Assembly: GCA_900770185.1 (NCBI GenBank) | Contig: CAAGJM010000036.1 | Coordinates: 1 to 22,690, forward strand | Length of the DNA stretch: 22,690 nt | Direction of reading: 5' to 3' | Source of the DNA: Clostridia bacterium | GTDB taxonomy: Bacteria; Bacillota; Clostridia; Christensenellales; Borkfalkiaceae | The notes under the pieces: generated by a model | Told to the model about the DNA's origin: nothing | Seen by the model: only the letters and a program-made list of their open reading frames with translations | The model's database searches: none | In this document: piece after piece, positions 1-5,297 of the stretch | Position numbering within the stretch: position 1 is the stretch's first letter | Layout of the letters: each line of letters opens with the position of its first letter | Made by a program: the position numbers and the translations under genes

Positions 1-404
1 GCAAATCTTTGCTAAAACTGCCTAAAAAATGCGGCTTTAAGGTGCCTTGGCATTTTAACGGCGATAAATTTAGATAAATCAAGGCAAACGAACGCAGCAT
101 TACATCCGTATTGCAAGCGAGTTTAACGCCGATTTAACAAATTTTGCGCCGCTTAAACTTAATGCGGTTCAAACCCAACTCGGCTCGGTACAGCAGCTCT
201 CACGCTTGCGAAAAATCATCAAAAAATGCGCTCTTTCAGGTGCAAAGCATTTTTGTGGAAGTTAATATACGCTTGCGATGCGGTTTTTGCAAGACAAGTG
301 ACCGAAACAGTATTAGTTACTACCATACATTAACGGGAGTTTTACATAGCAAAAACCGATTTATGACCGCAAAAATAGTTATGAAATAAGGAATGCTTTT
401 CCTA
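1..404 (-). repeat. MITE-like element, copy A (cut by window start, composite)
   Basis: Read on the minus strand, this begins with TA-GGAAAAGCATTCCTTA (from 404) and then matches the other copies through landmarks such as CTATTTTTGCGG, ATAAATCGGTTTTTGC and AAAAATGCTTTGCACC. It ends at the window edge in the module TTTAGGCAGTTTTAGCAAAG, which is also inside copy B, so the far inverted repeat lies outside the window. It is longer than copies B and C because a second module (44-185) sits in the middle and the GCACC(T)nAAAG...CATTTTTT segment is present on both sides of it. I see no credible protein-coding gene in it. The outer end lies 24 bp before the ZIP transporter start. Confidence 0.75.
44..185 (-). 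repeat. Nested repeat module inside copy A
   Basis: On the minus strand this stretch matches 14972-15118 nearly base for base, with shared words such as CGCATTAAGTTT, GGCGCAAAATTTGTTAAATC, CGTTAAACTCGCTTGCAATA and GCTGCGTTCGTTTGCCTTGA. The module end (166-185, GGTTCAAACCCAACTCGGCT) is a diverged version of the inverted-repeat arm that bounds the 14972-15141 copy. It appears to be a separate mobile or amplifiable unit inserted in a larger element. Confidence 0.7.
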
Positions 405-427
405 AACTACGTTTTACGGTCTACGTT

Positions 428-1198
428 ATGGCGATTTCAGAAATTATAAAAGGCTTGCTTATACCGTTTTTAGGCACGAGTATAGGCGCGGCTTTGGTGT
501 TTTTTATTAAAAAAGAATTAAACGGCAAACTCGTCGCCGCGCTGTGCGGGTTTTCGGCGGGGGTGATGATTGCGGCGGCGGTGTTCAGCCTTATTTTGCC
601 GTCGGTTGAATTGTCCCAAGTGTATTACGGCGTTAAACTTCTGGCGCCGCTCGTCGGCTTTTTCGTCGGCGCGGGGTTTATGACGGTTATCGACCTTATC
701 GCCCCCGAAGATACCGACGTTGATAGCGGCGGGGTTTTCCGCACAAAAAATATGAAAATGCTGTTTTTCGGCGTAACTTTGCATAACCTTCCCGAAGGCA
801 TGGCTGTCGGAATAGTTTATGCGGGCATATTAAGCGGAGAAACGGTGGTGAGTTTAAGCGGGGCGGCGGCACTGTCGCTCGGCATAGCGGTGCAAAATAT
901 CCCCGAAGGCGCGATTATTTCAATGCCGCTTGCGGGGCTTGGAATCAGTAAGAAAAAGGCGTGCTTCTTCGGCGTATTGTCGGGCGCGGTGGAACCTGTC
1001 GGCGGGCTAATTGCCGTCGTGTTTTTTCGGATAGCCGAATTTATCGCGCCGTTTTTATTGAGTTTCGCCGCCGGCGCAATGATCTTCGTTGCGATAAAAG
1101 AACTTGTGCCCGAAAGCATATTAAAATCAAAACTTATCGCAACCCTTGCTTTTTTACTCGGCTTTATTTTAATGACAGCATTAGACATATGCTTGTAA
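428..1198 (+). CDS. ZIP family divalent metal transporter (ZupT/GufA-like)
   Basis: Predicted inner-membrane carrier of 256 residues, in the usual size range for bacterial ZIP proteins, probably importing Zn2+ or related divalent cations. The protein is almost wholly hydrophobic, with about eight membrane segments. The two hallmark metal-site helices are visible: HNLPEG at 119-124 and QNIPEG at 156-161 (His119, Asn120, Glu123, Asn157, Glu160), followed by GAVEPVGG near 187-194. A short charged loop (around 93-110) separates the third and fourth segments. The start ATG has no recognisable Shine-Dalgarno sequence; only 23 bases separate it from the end of repeat copy A, so the original leader may have been displaced. 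No partner gene is adjacent. Substrate specificity cannot be read from sequence. The family assignment is firm and the start moderately so. Confidence 0.9.
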   Translation: MAISEIIKGLLIPFLGTSIGAALVFFIKKELNGKLVAALCGFSAGVMIAAAVFSLILPSVELSQVYYGVKLLAPLVGFFVGAGFMTVIDLIAPEDTDVDSGGVFRTKNMKMLFFGVTLHNLPEGMAVGIVYAGILSGETVVSLSGAAALSLGIAVQNIPEGAIISMPLAGLGISKKKACFFGVLSGAVEPVGGLIAVVFFRIAEFIAPFLLSFAAGAMIFVAIKELVPESILKSKLIATLAFLLGFILMTALDICL

Positions 1199-1239
1199 AT
1201 TAGTGATTATCGGGTAGTAGGCGCCGAATCCTACTATCT

Positions 1240-1530
1240 GCTTTTTGTCATATTGAGGGTTAGCGAAATATCTCGCGGAAGCGAAAGCGGAAGTTAAATA
1301 CGGGCGGGAAAAGGCTCTCTTGTGTAAAGAGAGTTGTCGCCATTCAGGCGACTGAGAGATTGTAAGGGCAGGGGCTTGCTCCTGCCGCTTAGTACAAATA
1401 AGCACTCCTGTCACCCTGAGCTTGTCGAAGGGTCTAGGCGATAGCCGCATTTATATACAATTTGCGCCTTGCGGCTGGATGTTTCGGCTGCGCTTGCGCT
1501 TCGCTCAACATGACGAGAGAAAAAAGTTTC
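1240..1530. repeat. Cluster of REP-like dispersed palindromic repeats
   Basis: This gene-free stretch is a patchwork of short palindromic units rather than unique sequence. It includes a TGTCATATTGAGGG...GAAATATCTCGC unit (about 1247-1283), a GGCTCTC...GAGAG plus GTCGCC-ATTCA-GGCGAC double hairpin (about 1313-1357), a TGTCACCCTGAGCTTGTCGA unit with matching AGGGT end (1409-1434), and an ATGTTTCGGCTGCGC...GCTCAACAT unit (about 1479-1512). Similar strings are, to my recollection, widespread intergenic repeats in many bacterial genomes, including gut Clostridia. I see no gene here. Confidence 0.6.
1365..1390 (+). repeat. REP-like palindrome, copy 1
   Basis: Palindromic unit GGCAGG-GGCTTGCT-CCTGCC within a 26-base string that recurs identically at 1586-1611. 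It can fold into a short stable hairpin. Confidence 0.75.
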
Positions 1531-1585
1531 TTACAAACAAGGTTTTAACTCGCCATTAGGCACAACAAAACCCGAAACTTAACGT

Positions 1586-1611
1586 AGGGCAGGGGCTTGC
1601 TCCTGCCGCTT
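1586..1611 (+). repeat. REP-like palindrome, copy 2
   Basis: Identical over 26 bases to 1365-1390 and in the same orientation, 221 bp away. The sequence between and after (to 1725) contains no convincing gene. Confidence 0.75.
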
Positions 1612-1725
1612 TTAAACAAGTGGCGTTTATATTATAACCAGCCAATCCCACTGTTTTCGTAAAATGCGACCCCCCCTTTTTTAACAAGTGGGGCAAAGCA
1701 TAACCGCCTCCTTGCATATAGAAGT

Positions 1726-1762
1726 AAAAAACTCTTAACCGCTGATGCGATTAAGAGTTTTT
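1726..1762 (-). terminator. Intrinsic terminator of tRNA-Leu
   Basis: Inverted repeat AAAAAACTCTTAA...TTAAGAGTTTTTT immediately 3' of the tRNA on the minus strand. The A-rich outer arm becomes the U-run after the hairpin. Confidence 0.85.
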
Positions 1763-1849
1763 TGGTGCCGGAGATCGGATTTGAACCGATACGGTGTTGC
1801 CACCGAGGGATTTTAAGTCCCTTGCGTCTGCCAGTTCCGCCACTTCGGC
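1763..1849 (-). tRNA. tRNA-Leu (anticodon UAA)
   Basis: On the minus strand the sequence starts GCCGAAGTGGCGGAACTGGC and ends CTCCGGC-A-CCA, with the CCA tail encoded. The anticodon stem-loop GGGAC-TTAAAAT-CCC gives anticodon TAA. There is a long variable arm (CGGTGGCAACACCG), as expected for a class II leucine tRNA, and the T arm contains GGTTCAAATCC. The acceptor stem has one A:C mismatch at its fifth pair, which may be natural variation. A consensus promoter lies just upstream and a terminator directly downstream, so it is an independent transcription unit. Confidence 0.95.
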
Positions 1850-1873
1850 ATACGTAATTCAAATTACTTAGAT

Positions 1874-1902
1874 ATAATACTACTAAATTTTTTATTTGTC
1901 AA
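1874..1902 (-). promoter_or_regulatory. Promoter of tRNA-Leu
   Basis: On the minus strand, TTGACA (1902-1897), a 17-base spacer, then TATTAT (1879-1874). Transcription would begin near 1867, about 18 bases before the tRNA. Confidence 0.8.
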
Positions 1903-1940
1903 TTACTTAAAAGTCAAAATTTTAGTTTAAGGCTAATTTT

Positions 1941-2153
1941 TTAAAATCGTTCGTTATCGGGTACGCCTAACAAATCGTAAACGCTTACCCCGTATAACTT
2001 AGATAACTCAACAAGTTTTTCATATTCGGGGCGAGAAATATCGTTTTCCCAGTCGCTTACGTTTGACTGTCTTATTCCCATTTTATCGGCAACCTGCTGC
2101 TGCGTAAGTCCGCTTTCTTTGCGCGCGTTCTTAAAAAATATCCCGTAGTTCAT
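1941..2153 (-). CDS. Small Xre/Cro-type helix-turn-helix regulator
   Basis: A 70-residue protein made of little more than one Xre-type HTH domain. The segment GLTQQQVADKMGIRQSNVSDWE forms the helix-turn-helix, and the C-terminal YGVSVYDLLG is the usual family ending. It should bind DNA as a dimer. I chose the ATG at 2153 (protein MNYGIFFKNARK) because the family normally begins there; an in-frame ATG at 2186 would put the start inside the intergenic dyad. The ribosome binding site is weak (TTAAAG). It is divergent from a methyltransferase fragment, an arrangement typical of restriction-modification or mobile-element control genes, and the dyad at 2173-2208 is a plausible operator. Its target is otherwise unknown. 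Confidence 0.85.
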   Translation of the reverse strand: MNYGIFFKNARKESGLTQQQVADKMGIRQSNVSDWENDISRPEYEKLVELSKLYGVSVYDLLGVPDNERF

Positions 2154-2172
2154 AACTTTAATTTTACAAAAA

Positions 2173-2208
2173 TGTGCTTTGCGCATTGATAAATATGCGC
2201 ACTACACA
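2173..2208. promoter_or_regulatory. Inverted-repeat operator candidate between xre gene and methyltransferase fossil
   Basis: Perfect arms TGCGCAT (2180-2186) and ATGCGCA (2195-2201), 8 bases apart, extended by TGTG on the left and ACACA on the right. The dyad covers the -35 and spacer of the rightward promoter, which is where a repressor of that promoter would bind. That the Xre protein binds it is inference. Confidence 0.45.
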
Positions 2209-2214
2209 TATAAT
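2186..2214 (+). promoter_or_regulatory. Promoter of the methyltransferase fragment
   Basis: TTGATA (2186-2191), 17-base spacer, TATAAT (2209-2214). The predicted start point near 2221 is only a few bases before the ATG at 2225, so the transcript would be leaderless or nearly so. Confidence 0.65.
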
Positions 2215-2224
2215 TAAAACAGTT

Positions 2225-2413
2225 ATGACGGCGAACAAACAAATTAAATCTAAACAGCGTGTTAAAGAGCGGGGTGAAGTTTTCACTAACGAGCGCGAAG
2301 TTAAAGCGATGTGCGACCTTGCCGCCAACGAGTGCGACAGGATAGAGAGTAGGACGCTTGAACCGGCATGCGGTAAGGGGAATTTTCTTGCCGAAATTTT
2401 AAATCGCCGTTAA
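2225..2413 (+). pseudogene. N-terminal remnant of a DNA adenine methyltransferase
   Basis: The 62 codons from ATG 2225 read MTANKQIKSKQRVKERGEVF and continue to LEPACGKGNFLAEIL before a stop. KxRV...GEVFT.EREV followed by the AdoMet-binding motif I (EPACGxGNFL) is the characteristic opening of N6-adenine DNA methyltransferases of restriction systems, which normally run to several hundred residues. Catalytic motif IV (NPPY-type) and everything after it are missing; the frame ends at 2413 and a terminator hairpin follows within 5 bases. It therefore cannot methylate DNA as it stands. It keeps an excellent promoter and shares a divergent control region with the small Xre gene. It is probably the relic of a lost restriction-modification locus, although a short regulatory peptide cannot be excluded. 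Confidence 0.75.
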
Positions 2414-2417
2414 AATG

Positions 2418-2445
2418 AAAGCGGGCGCGATTTCGCGCCCGCTTT
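2418..2445. terminator. Terminator hairpin between convergent units
   Basis: A 13-bp perfect inverted repeat, AAAGCGGGCGCGA / TCGCGCCCGCTTT. It lies after the methyltransferase remnant and, on the other strand, after the aminotransferase. A second stem, AACGCCGC...GCGGCGTT (2451-2474), overlaps the aminotransferase stop. Confidence 0.7.
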
Positions 2446-2472
2446 GGTTTAACGCCGCGCTATATTGCGGCG

Positions 2473-3660
2473 TTAAATCATTTTTAAGTCTTTAGCTAAT
2501 TTGGTAAAAGCCTTTTCGGAATTTATAACCGTTTCTTTCGACACGCAGGTTGCAAGCCGCAAATATCCGTCCACGCCGAAAGTTTCGGTGGGGACGATTA
2601 AAAGCCCGTAAGTTTTGGCGATATCGCTGAACTTAGTCGCCGACGGGATGGGAGATTTGACGAACAGATAAAACGCGCCTTTAGGGTTCACGCATTTAAA
2701 ATTAAGCGAAGTTAAAACGCGGATAAGCTCGTCGCGGTTATCTTTGTAGGGGGTCGGGTCGCTTACCTTATCGCAACAAAAACGCAAAACGTGCTGGTAA
2801 AGCGACGGTGCGCAAACGTAGCCTAAACTTCTGCCCGCGCCGCAAACTGCGTAGTATAAAACGTCTTTTTGGGCGGCTTTGGGGGACACGGCAACGTAAC
2901 CTATGCGCTCGCCGGGGAGCGACAACGCCTTACTGTACGAATAGCATACGACGGTATCGTCGTAATACTTAGGGACGAACGGGCAGGTCGCGCCGTCGAA
3001 CAAAATTTCGCGGTAAGGCTCATCGGTTATAAGATAAATCGGCGCGCCGTAAGTCTTTTCGGCTTCCGTTAAAATTGCCGATAACGCTTTGATGTCTTCT
3101 TCGCTGTAAACAGTTCCCGACGGGTTGTTGGGGGAGTTTATTATAACCGCGCGCACGTTTTTATTGAGAGCGGTTTTAAGCCCTTCTAAGTTCAGACCGA
3201 ATTTAGCAACGTCCGCTTTAATCATAGTCATTTTGCCGCCCGCGCCTTCGATAAACACTTTATATTCGGGAAAGAACGGGGCAAAAACTATCACTTCGTC
3301 GCTTGGGTCGGATATGAGTGCGCCTAAAGTTATGCGAAGCGCCGCCGCCGCGCCGCAGGTCATATAAATGAGTTCGTCGTCAAGCGAAAACCCGTATTTT
3401 TTTTCGTTGTACGCTTTTATCGCCGCGCGGGTGCGTTTATCGCCTTGCGCGGAAGTGTAGGCGTGCACGCTTTTATCGTTTAAAACAAGATTTGCGGCGC
3501 ACTCATCGACTTCTTTCGGGCAAGGAACGGACGGATTGCCGAGAGTAAAGTCGAAAACGTTTTCTTTGCCGATTTTTTCGGCTAAAACTTTGCCGTACTC
3601 GAACAAGTCGCGTATTTTGGAGCGCGAAGAGCCTAATTTTATCATTTTTTCGTTAATCAT
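2473..3660 (-). CDS. PLP-dependent class I/II aminotransferase
   Basis: Cytosolic aminotransferase of 395 residues, normal length for the AspC-like fold-type I family. Visible elements are SPNNPSG at 176-182, the cofactor-binding TDEPY near 212-216, and the Schiff-base lysine in SYSKALSLPGERIGY (Lys244). I chose the ATG at 3660 (MINEKMIKLG) because GGCGGAG lies 7-8 bases upstream. A longer frame back to 3705 would run into repeat copy B and add a meaningless tail. It is divergent from the aromatic operon and shares its upstream region, so a role in the last transamination of Phe/Tyr synthesis, from phenylpyruvate and hydroxyphenylpyruvate, is plausible. Substrate cannot be read from the sequence; aspartate or alanine transamination is equally possible. 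Repeat B lies in its presumed leader. Confidence 0.9.
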   Translation of the reverse strand: MINEKMIKLGSSRSKIRDLFEYGKVLAEKIGKENVFDFTLGNPSVPCPKEVDECAANLVLNDKSVHAYTSAQGDKRTRAAIKAYNEKKYGFSLDDELIYMTCGAAAALRITLGALISDPSDEVIVFAPFFPEYKVFIEGAGGKMTMIKADVAKFGLNLEGLKTALNKNVRAVIINSPNNPSGTVYSEEDIKALSAILTEAEKTYGAPIYLITDEPYREILFDGATCPFVPKYYDDTVVCYSYSKALSLPGERIGYVAVSPKAAQKDVLYYAVCGAGRSLGYVCAPSLYQHVLRFCCDKVSDPTPYKDNRDELIRVLTSLNFKCVNPKGAFYLFVKSPIPSATKFSDIAKTYGLLIVPTETFGVDGYLRLATCVSKETVINSEKAFTKLAKDLKMI

Positions 3661-3683
3661 AGTAATTCTCCGCCAAACGGGGT

Positions 3684-3976
3684 TAGGGAAAACACTCTTT
3701 ATCACTAATTATTTTTGCGGGCATAAATCGGTTTTTGCTGTGTTAAACTCCCGACAATGTACGCAAGTACTATTTCGGTCGTTTGCTATTCAAAAACCGT
3801 ACCGCAAGCGGCGATTTTTTCACCGCAAAAATGCTTTGCACCTAAAAGAGCGTATTTTTTTAGGCGGTTTTAGCAAAGGTTTGCGCAGATGTATATAAAT
3901 ACTTCAAGCAAAGATTTGCCGAAACGGGCAAAAAAGACACCTTTTAGGTAGTTAGTGATAAGGAATGTTTTCCCTA
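3684..3976 (+). repeat. MITE-like element, copy B (complete, 293 bp)
   Basis: Both ends are present: TAGGGAAAACACTC then TTTATCACTAA at the left, and TTAGTGATAAGGAATG then TTTTCCCTA at the right, forming terminal inverted repeats of about 24 bp bounded by TA. Inside is a second inverted pair, CACCTAAAAG (about 3839-3848) and CACCTTTTAGG (about 3938-3948). It encodes no transposase. The TA boundary fits a Tc1/mariner-IS630-type MITE. It sits 23 bp upstream of the aminotransferase start codon. Confidence 0.85.
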
Positions 3977-3992
3977 TCGTTTGTTAAAAACA

Positions 3993-4021
3993 AATTTAGC
4001 ACATACTTTAAATATTGTCAA
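3993..4021 (-). promoter_or_regulatory. Promoter for the aminotransferase, upstream of repeat B
   Basis: On the minus strand, TTGACA (4021-4016), a 17-base spacer, then TAAATT (3998-3993). The start point would be near 3986, so the transcript would read through all of repeat B before reaching the gene at 3660. It is back to back with the aro operon promoter. Confidence 0.6.
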
Positions 4022-4059
4022 ACGGTTTAAAAAATAATAAAAAAATCATTAAAATTTAG

Positions 4060-4088
4060 TTGACAATCGTTTTAAAAAGCAATATACT
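4060..4088 (+). promoter_or_regulatory. Promoter of the aromatic amino acid operon
   Basis: TTGACA (4060-4065), exactly 17 bases, TATACT (4083-4088). This is a near-perfect housekeeping promoter. The predicted transcription start is near 4095, giving an RNA leader of about 186 nt before aroF. A strong promoter followed by a terminator before the first enzyme gene points to control after initiation. Confidence 0.85.
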
Positions 4089-4110
4089 TTTGGCATAAGG
4101 AGCAAAAAAT

Positions 4111-4167
4111 ATGCTTAAAAATATATTTGCCTTTTATTACGAATATTTTTTTGGTAAACCATATTGA
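4111..4167 (+). CDS. Phe/Tyr-rich attenuator leader peptide
   Basis: Eighteen codons encode MLKNIFAFYYEYFFGKPY, then TGA. Four Phe (codons 6, 8, 13, 14) and four Tyr (9, 10, 12, 18) make 44% of the peptide; there is no Trp. A strong ribosome binding site, AAGGAG (4097-4102), lies 8 bases before the ATG. The peptide begins about 16 nt after the predicted transcription start and is followed by alternative hairpins and a terminator ahead of aroF. By analogy with pheA, pheST and trp leaders of Proteobacteria, the peptide itself is expected to have no function; ribosome progress through its Phe and Tyr codons would report charging of the two tRNAs. This amino acid bias matches the products of the operon, which makes Phe and Tyr but has no Trp branch. 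Confidence 0.88.
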   Translation: MLKNIFAFYYEYFFGKPY

Positions 4168-4178
4168 TTATATCGGTT
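4157..4178 (+). promoter_or_regulatory. Attenuator 1:2 (protector/pause) hairpin
   Basis: AACCATAT (4157-4164, the last codons of the leader peptide) can pair with ATAT-C-GGTT (4170-4178, one bulged C), enclosing the leader stop codon. Formation sequesters segment 2 and so favours the terminator. Confidence 0.65.
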
Positions 4179-4232
4179 ATTTTTTGCGTTGACTAATTTT
4201 TATTCAGATGTAATTATTAAAATGGCCGATAT
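4170..4232 (+). promoter_or_regulatory. Attenuator 2:3 antiterminator pairing
   Basis: Segment 2, ATATCGGTTATTTT (4170-4183), pairs with segment 3, AAAATGGCCGATAT (4219-4232), over 14 continuous pairs, two of them G-U. This pairing uses the whole 5' arm of the terminator, so the two structures exclude each other. A ribosome stalled at the Phe/Tyr codons (up to 4152) would mask segment 1 and leave segment 2 free; a ribosome at the stop codon (4165-4167) would cover segment 2. Confidence 0.78.
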
Positions 4233-4254
4233 ATAATCGGTCATTTTATTTTTT
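4219..4254 (+). terminator. Attenuator 3:4 intrinsic terminator
   Basis: AAAATGGCCGAT (4219-4230), loop ATATA, ATCGGTCATTTT (4236-4247): a 12-bp stem with one G-U pair, followed by a U-run (4249-4254). It lies 27 bases before aroF and after the operon promoter, so it would stop transcription before any enzyme gene. Confidence 0.85.
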
Positions 4255-4280
4255 ATAAAAATTTTTTTGGAGACAAAATT

Positions 4281-5297
4281 ATGATTATTATCGTTAAAAA
4301 GAAACATGACGACCAGGAAGTCGAAAACCTTATAAGATGGGTGCAAGAGCAGGGCGTTTCGGTAGACGTATCGGAAGGCGAACATACGACCATTTTAGGG
4401 CTCGTCGGCGACACGAGCAAGATAGACATCGACCTTATCCGTTCGCTCGACGTCGTTCAGGACGTTAAACGTATTCAGGAACCCTTCAAATGCGTAAACC
4501 GTAAATTCCACCCCGAAGATACTATCGTTGATATCGCGGGGCGAAAATTCGGCGGAGATAACTTCCAGATTATCGCGGGGCCGTGCTCGGTCGAGACGGA
4601 AGAACAGATTATAGAAGTTGCGGAAGCGGTTAAAAAATCGGGCGCGACTCTTCTTCGCGGCGGCGCGTTCAAACCAAGGACTTCGCCGTACTCTTTCCAG
4701 GGGTTAAGGGATACGGGCATACAGCTTTTGCTTAAAGCGAAAGAGGCGACGGGGCTCCCGATAGTCACCGAAATTATGAGCGTACGTCACCTTGATTTAT
4801 TCAGAGACGTCGATTTGATTCAGATAGGCGCGCGCGACATGCAGAACTTCGAACTTTTAAAAGAAGTAGGCAAAACTCACAAACCCGTTTTGCTTAAACG
4901 CGGGCTTGCGAATACCGTTGAAGAATGGCTTATGAGTGCGGAGTACATTATGGCAGAGGGCACCAAAGACATTATTCTTTGCGAGCGCGGCATCCGTACT
5001 TTCGAGCCGTACACGCGTAACACCCTCGACTTGTCGGCAATTCCGCTCGTAAAAGAGCTCACTCACCTTCCCGTTATCGTAGACCCGTCGCACGCTTCGG
5101 GGCTTTCAAGGCTCGTAAAACCCTTGTCGCTCGCGTCGGTCGGCGCAGGCGCGGACGGGCTTATGATAGAAGTGCACAACAACCCGCCGAAGGCTTTATG
5201 CGACGGCGCGCAGTCTTTGCGCCCCGAACAGTTCGACGAGGTCGCCAAAAAGGTCAACGCTATGTTGCCGCTCGTTAATAAGAGGCAGTTTTTATGA
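4281..5297 (+). CDS. aroF: 3-deoxy-7-phosphoheptulonate (DAHP) synthase, type I beta with N-terminal regulatory domain
   Basis: Catalyses the first shikimate step: phosphoenolpyruvate plus erythrose 4-phosphate to DAHP. It has 338 residues, the same length class as the Thermotoga-type enzyme. Residues 1-65 form the ferredoxin-like (ACT-like) domain that mediates Tyr/Phe feedback in that subfamily. The TIM barrel follows, with GPCS at 100-103, GGAFKPRTSPYSFQGL at 127-142, LKRG at 205-208, CERGIRT at 234-240 and DPSHASG at 268-274. Predicted metal ligands are Cys102, His271, Glu297 and Asp308. GGAGA lies 7 bases before the ATG. The stop overlaps the tyrA start (ATGA), indicating translational coupling. 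As first gene after the attenuator it would be controlled both transcriptionally and, by inference, allosterically. Confidence 0.96.
   Translation: MIIIVKKKHDDQEVENLIRWVQEQGVSVDVSEGEHTTILGLVGDTSKIDIDLIRSLDVVQDVKRIQEPFKCVNRKFHPEDTIVDIAGRKFGGDNFQIIAGPCSVETEEQIIEVAEAVKKSGATLLRGGAFKPRTSPYSFQGLRDTGIQLLLKAKEATGLPIVTEIMSVRHLDLFRDVDLIQIGARDMQNFELLKEVGKTHKPVLLKRGLANTVEEWLMSAEYIMAEGTKDIILCERGIRTFEPYTRNTLDLSAIPLVKELTHLPVIVDPSHASGLSRLVKPLSLASVGAGADGLMIEVHNNPPKALCDGAQSLRPEQFDEVAKKVNAMLPLVNKRQFL

Noticed and set aside
144..389. Open frame of 81 codons in the first 400 bases
   Set aside because: It lies wholly within repeat copy A, has no ribosome binding site and resembles no protein family.
1632..1862. 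Open frame on the minus strand
   Set aside because: It translates through tRNA-Leu and its terminator, so it is an artefact of the tRNA sequence.
3661..3705. Longer start for the aminotransferase (15 extra residues)
   Set aside because: The extension enters repeat B and skips the clear ribosome binding site in front of ATG 3660.
4189..4217. Second promoter (TTGACT) inside the aro leader
   Set aside because: The -10 position (AATTAT) is poor, and the bases are already explained as the antiterminator loop.
4095..4280. T-box or other riboswitch before aroF
   Set aside because: No T-box consensus sequence or specifier stem is visible; the leader peptide and alternative hairpins explain the region.
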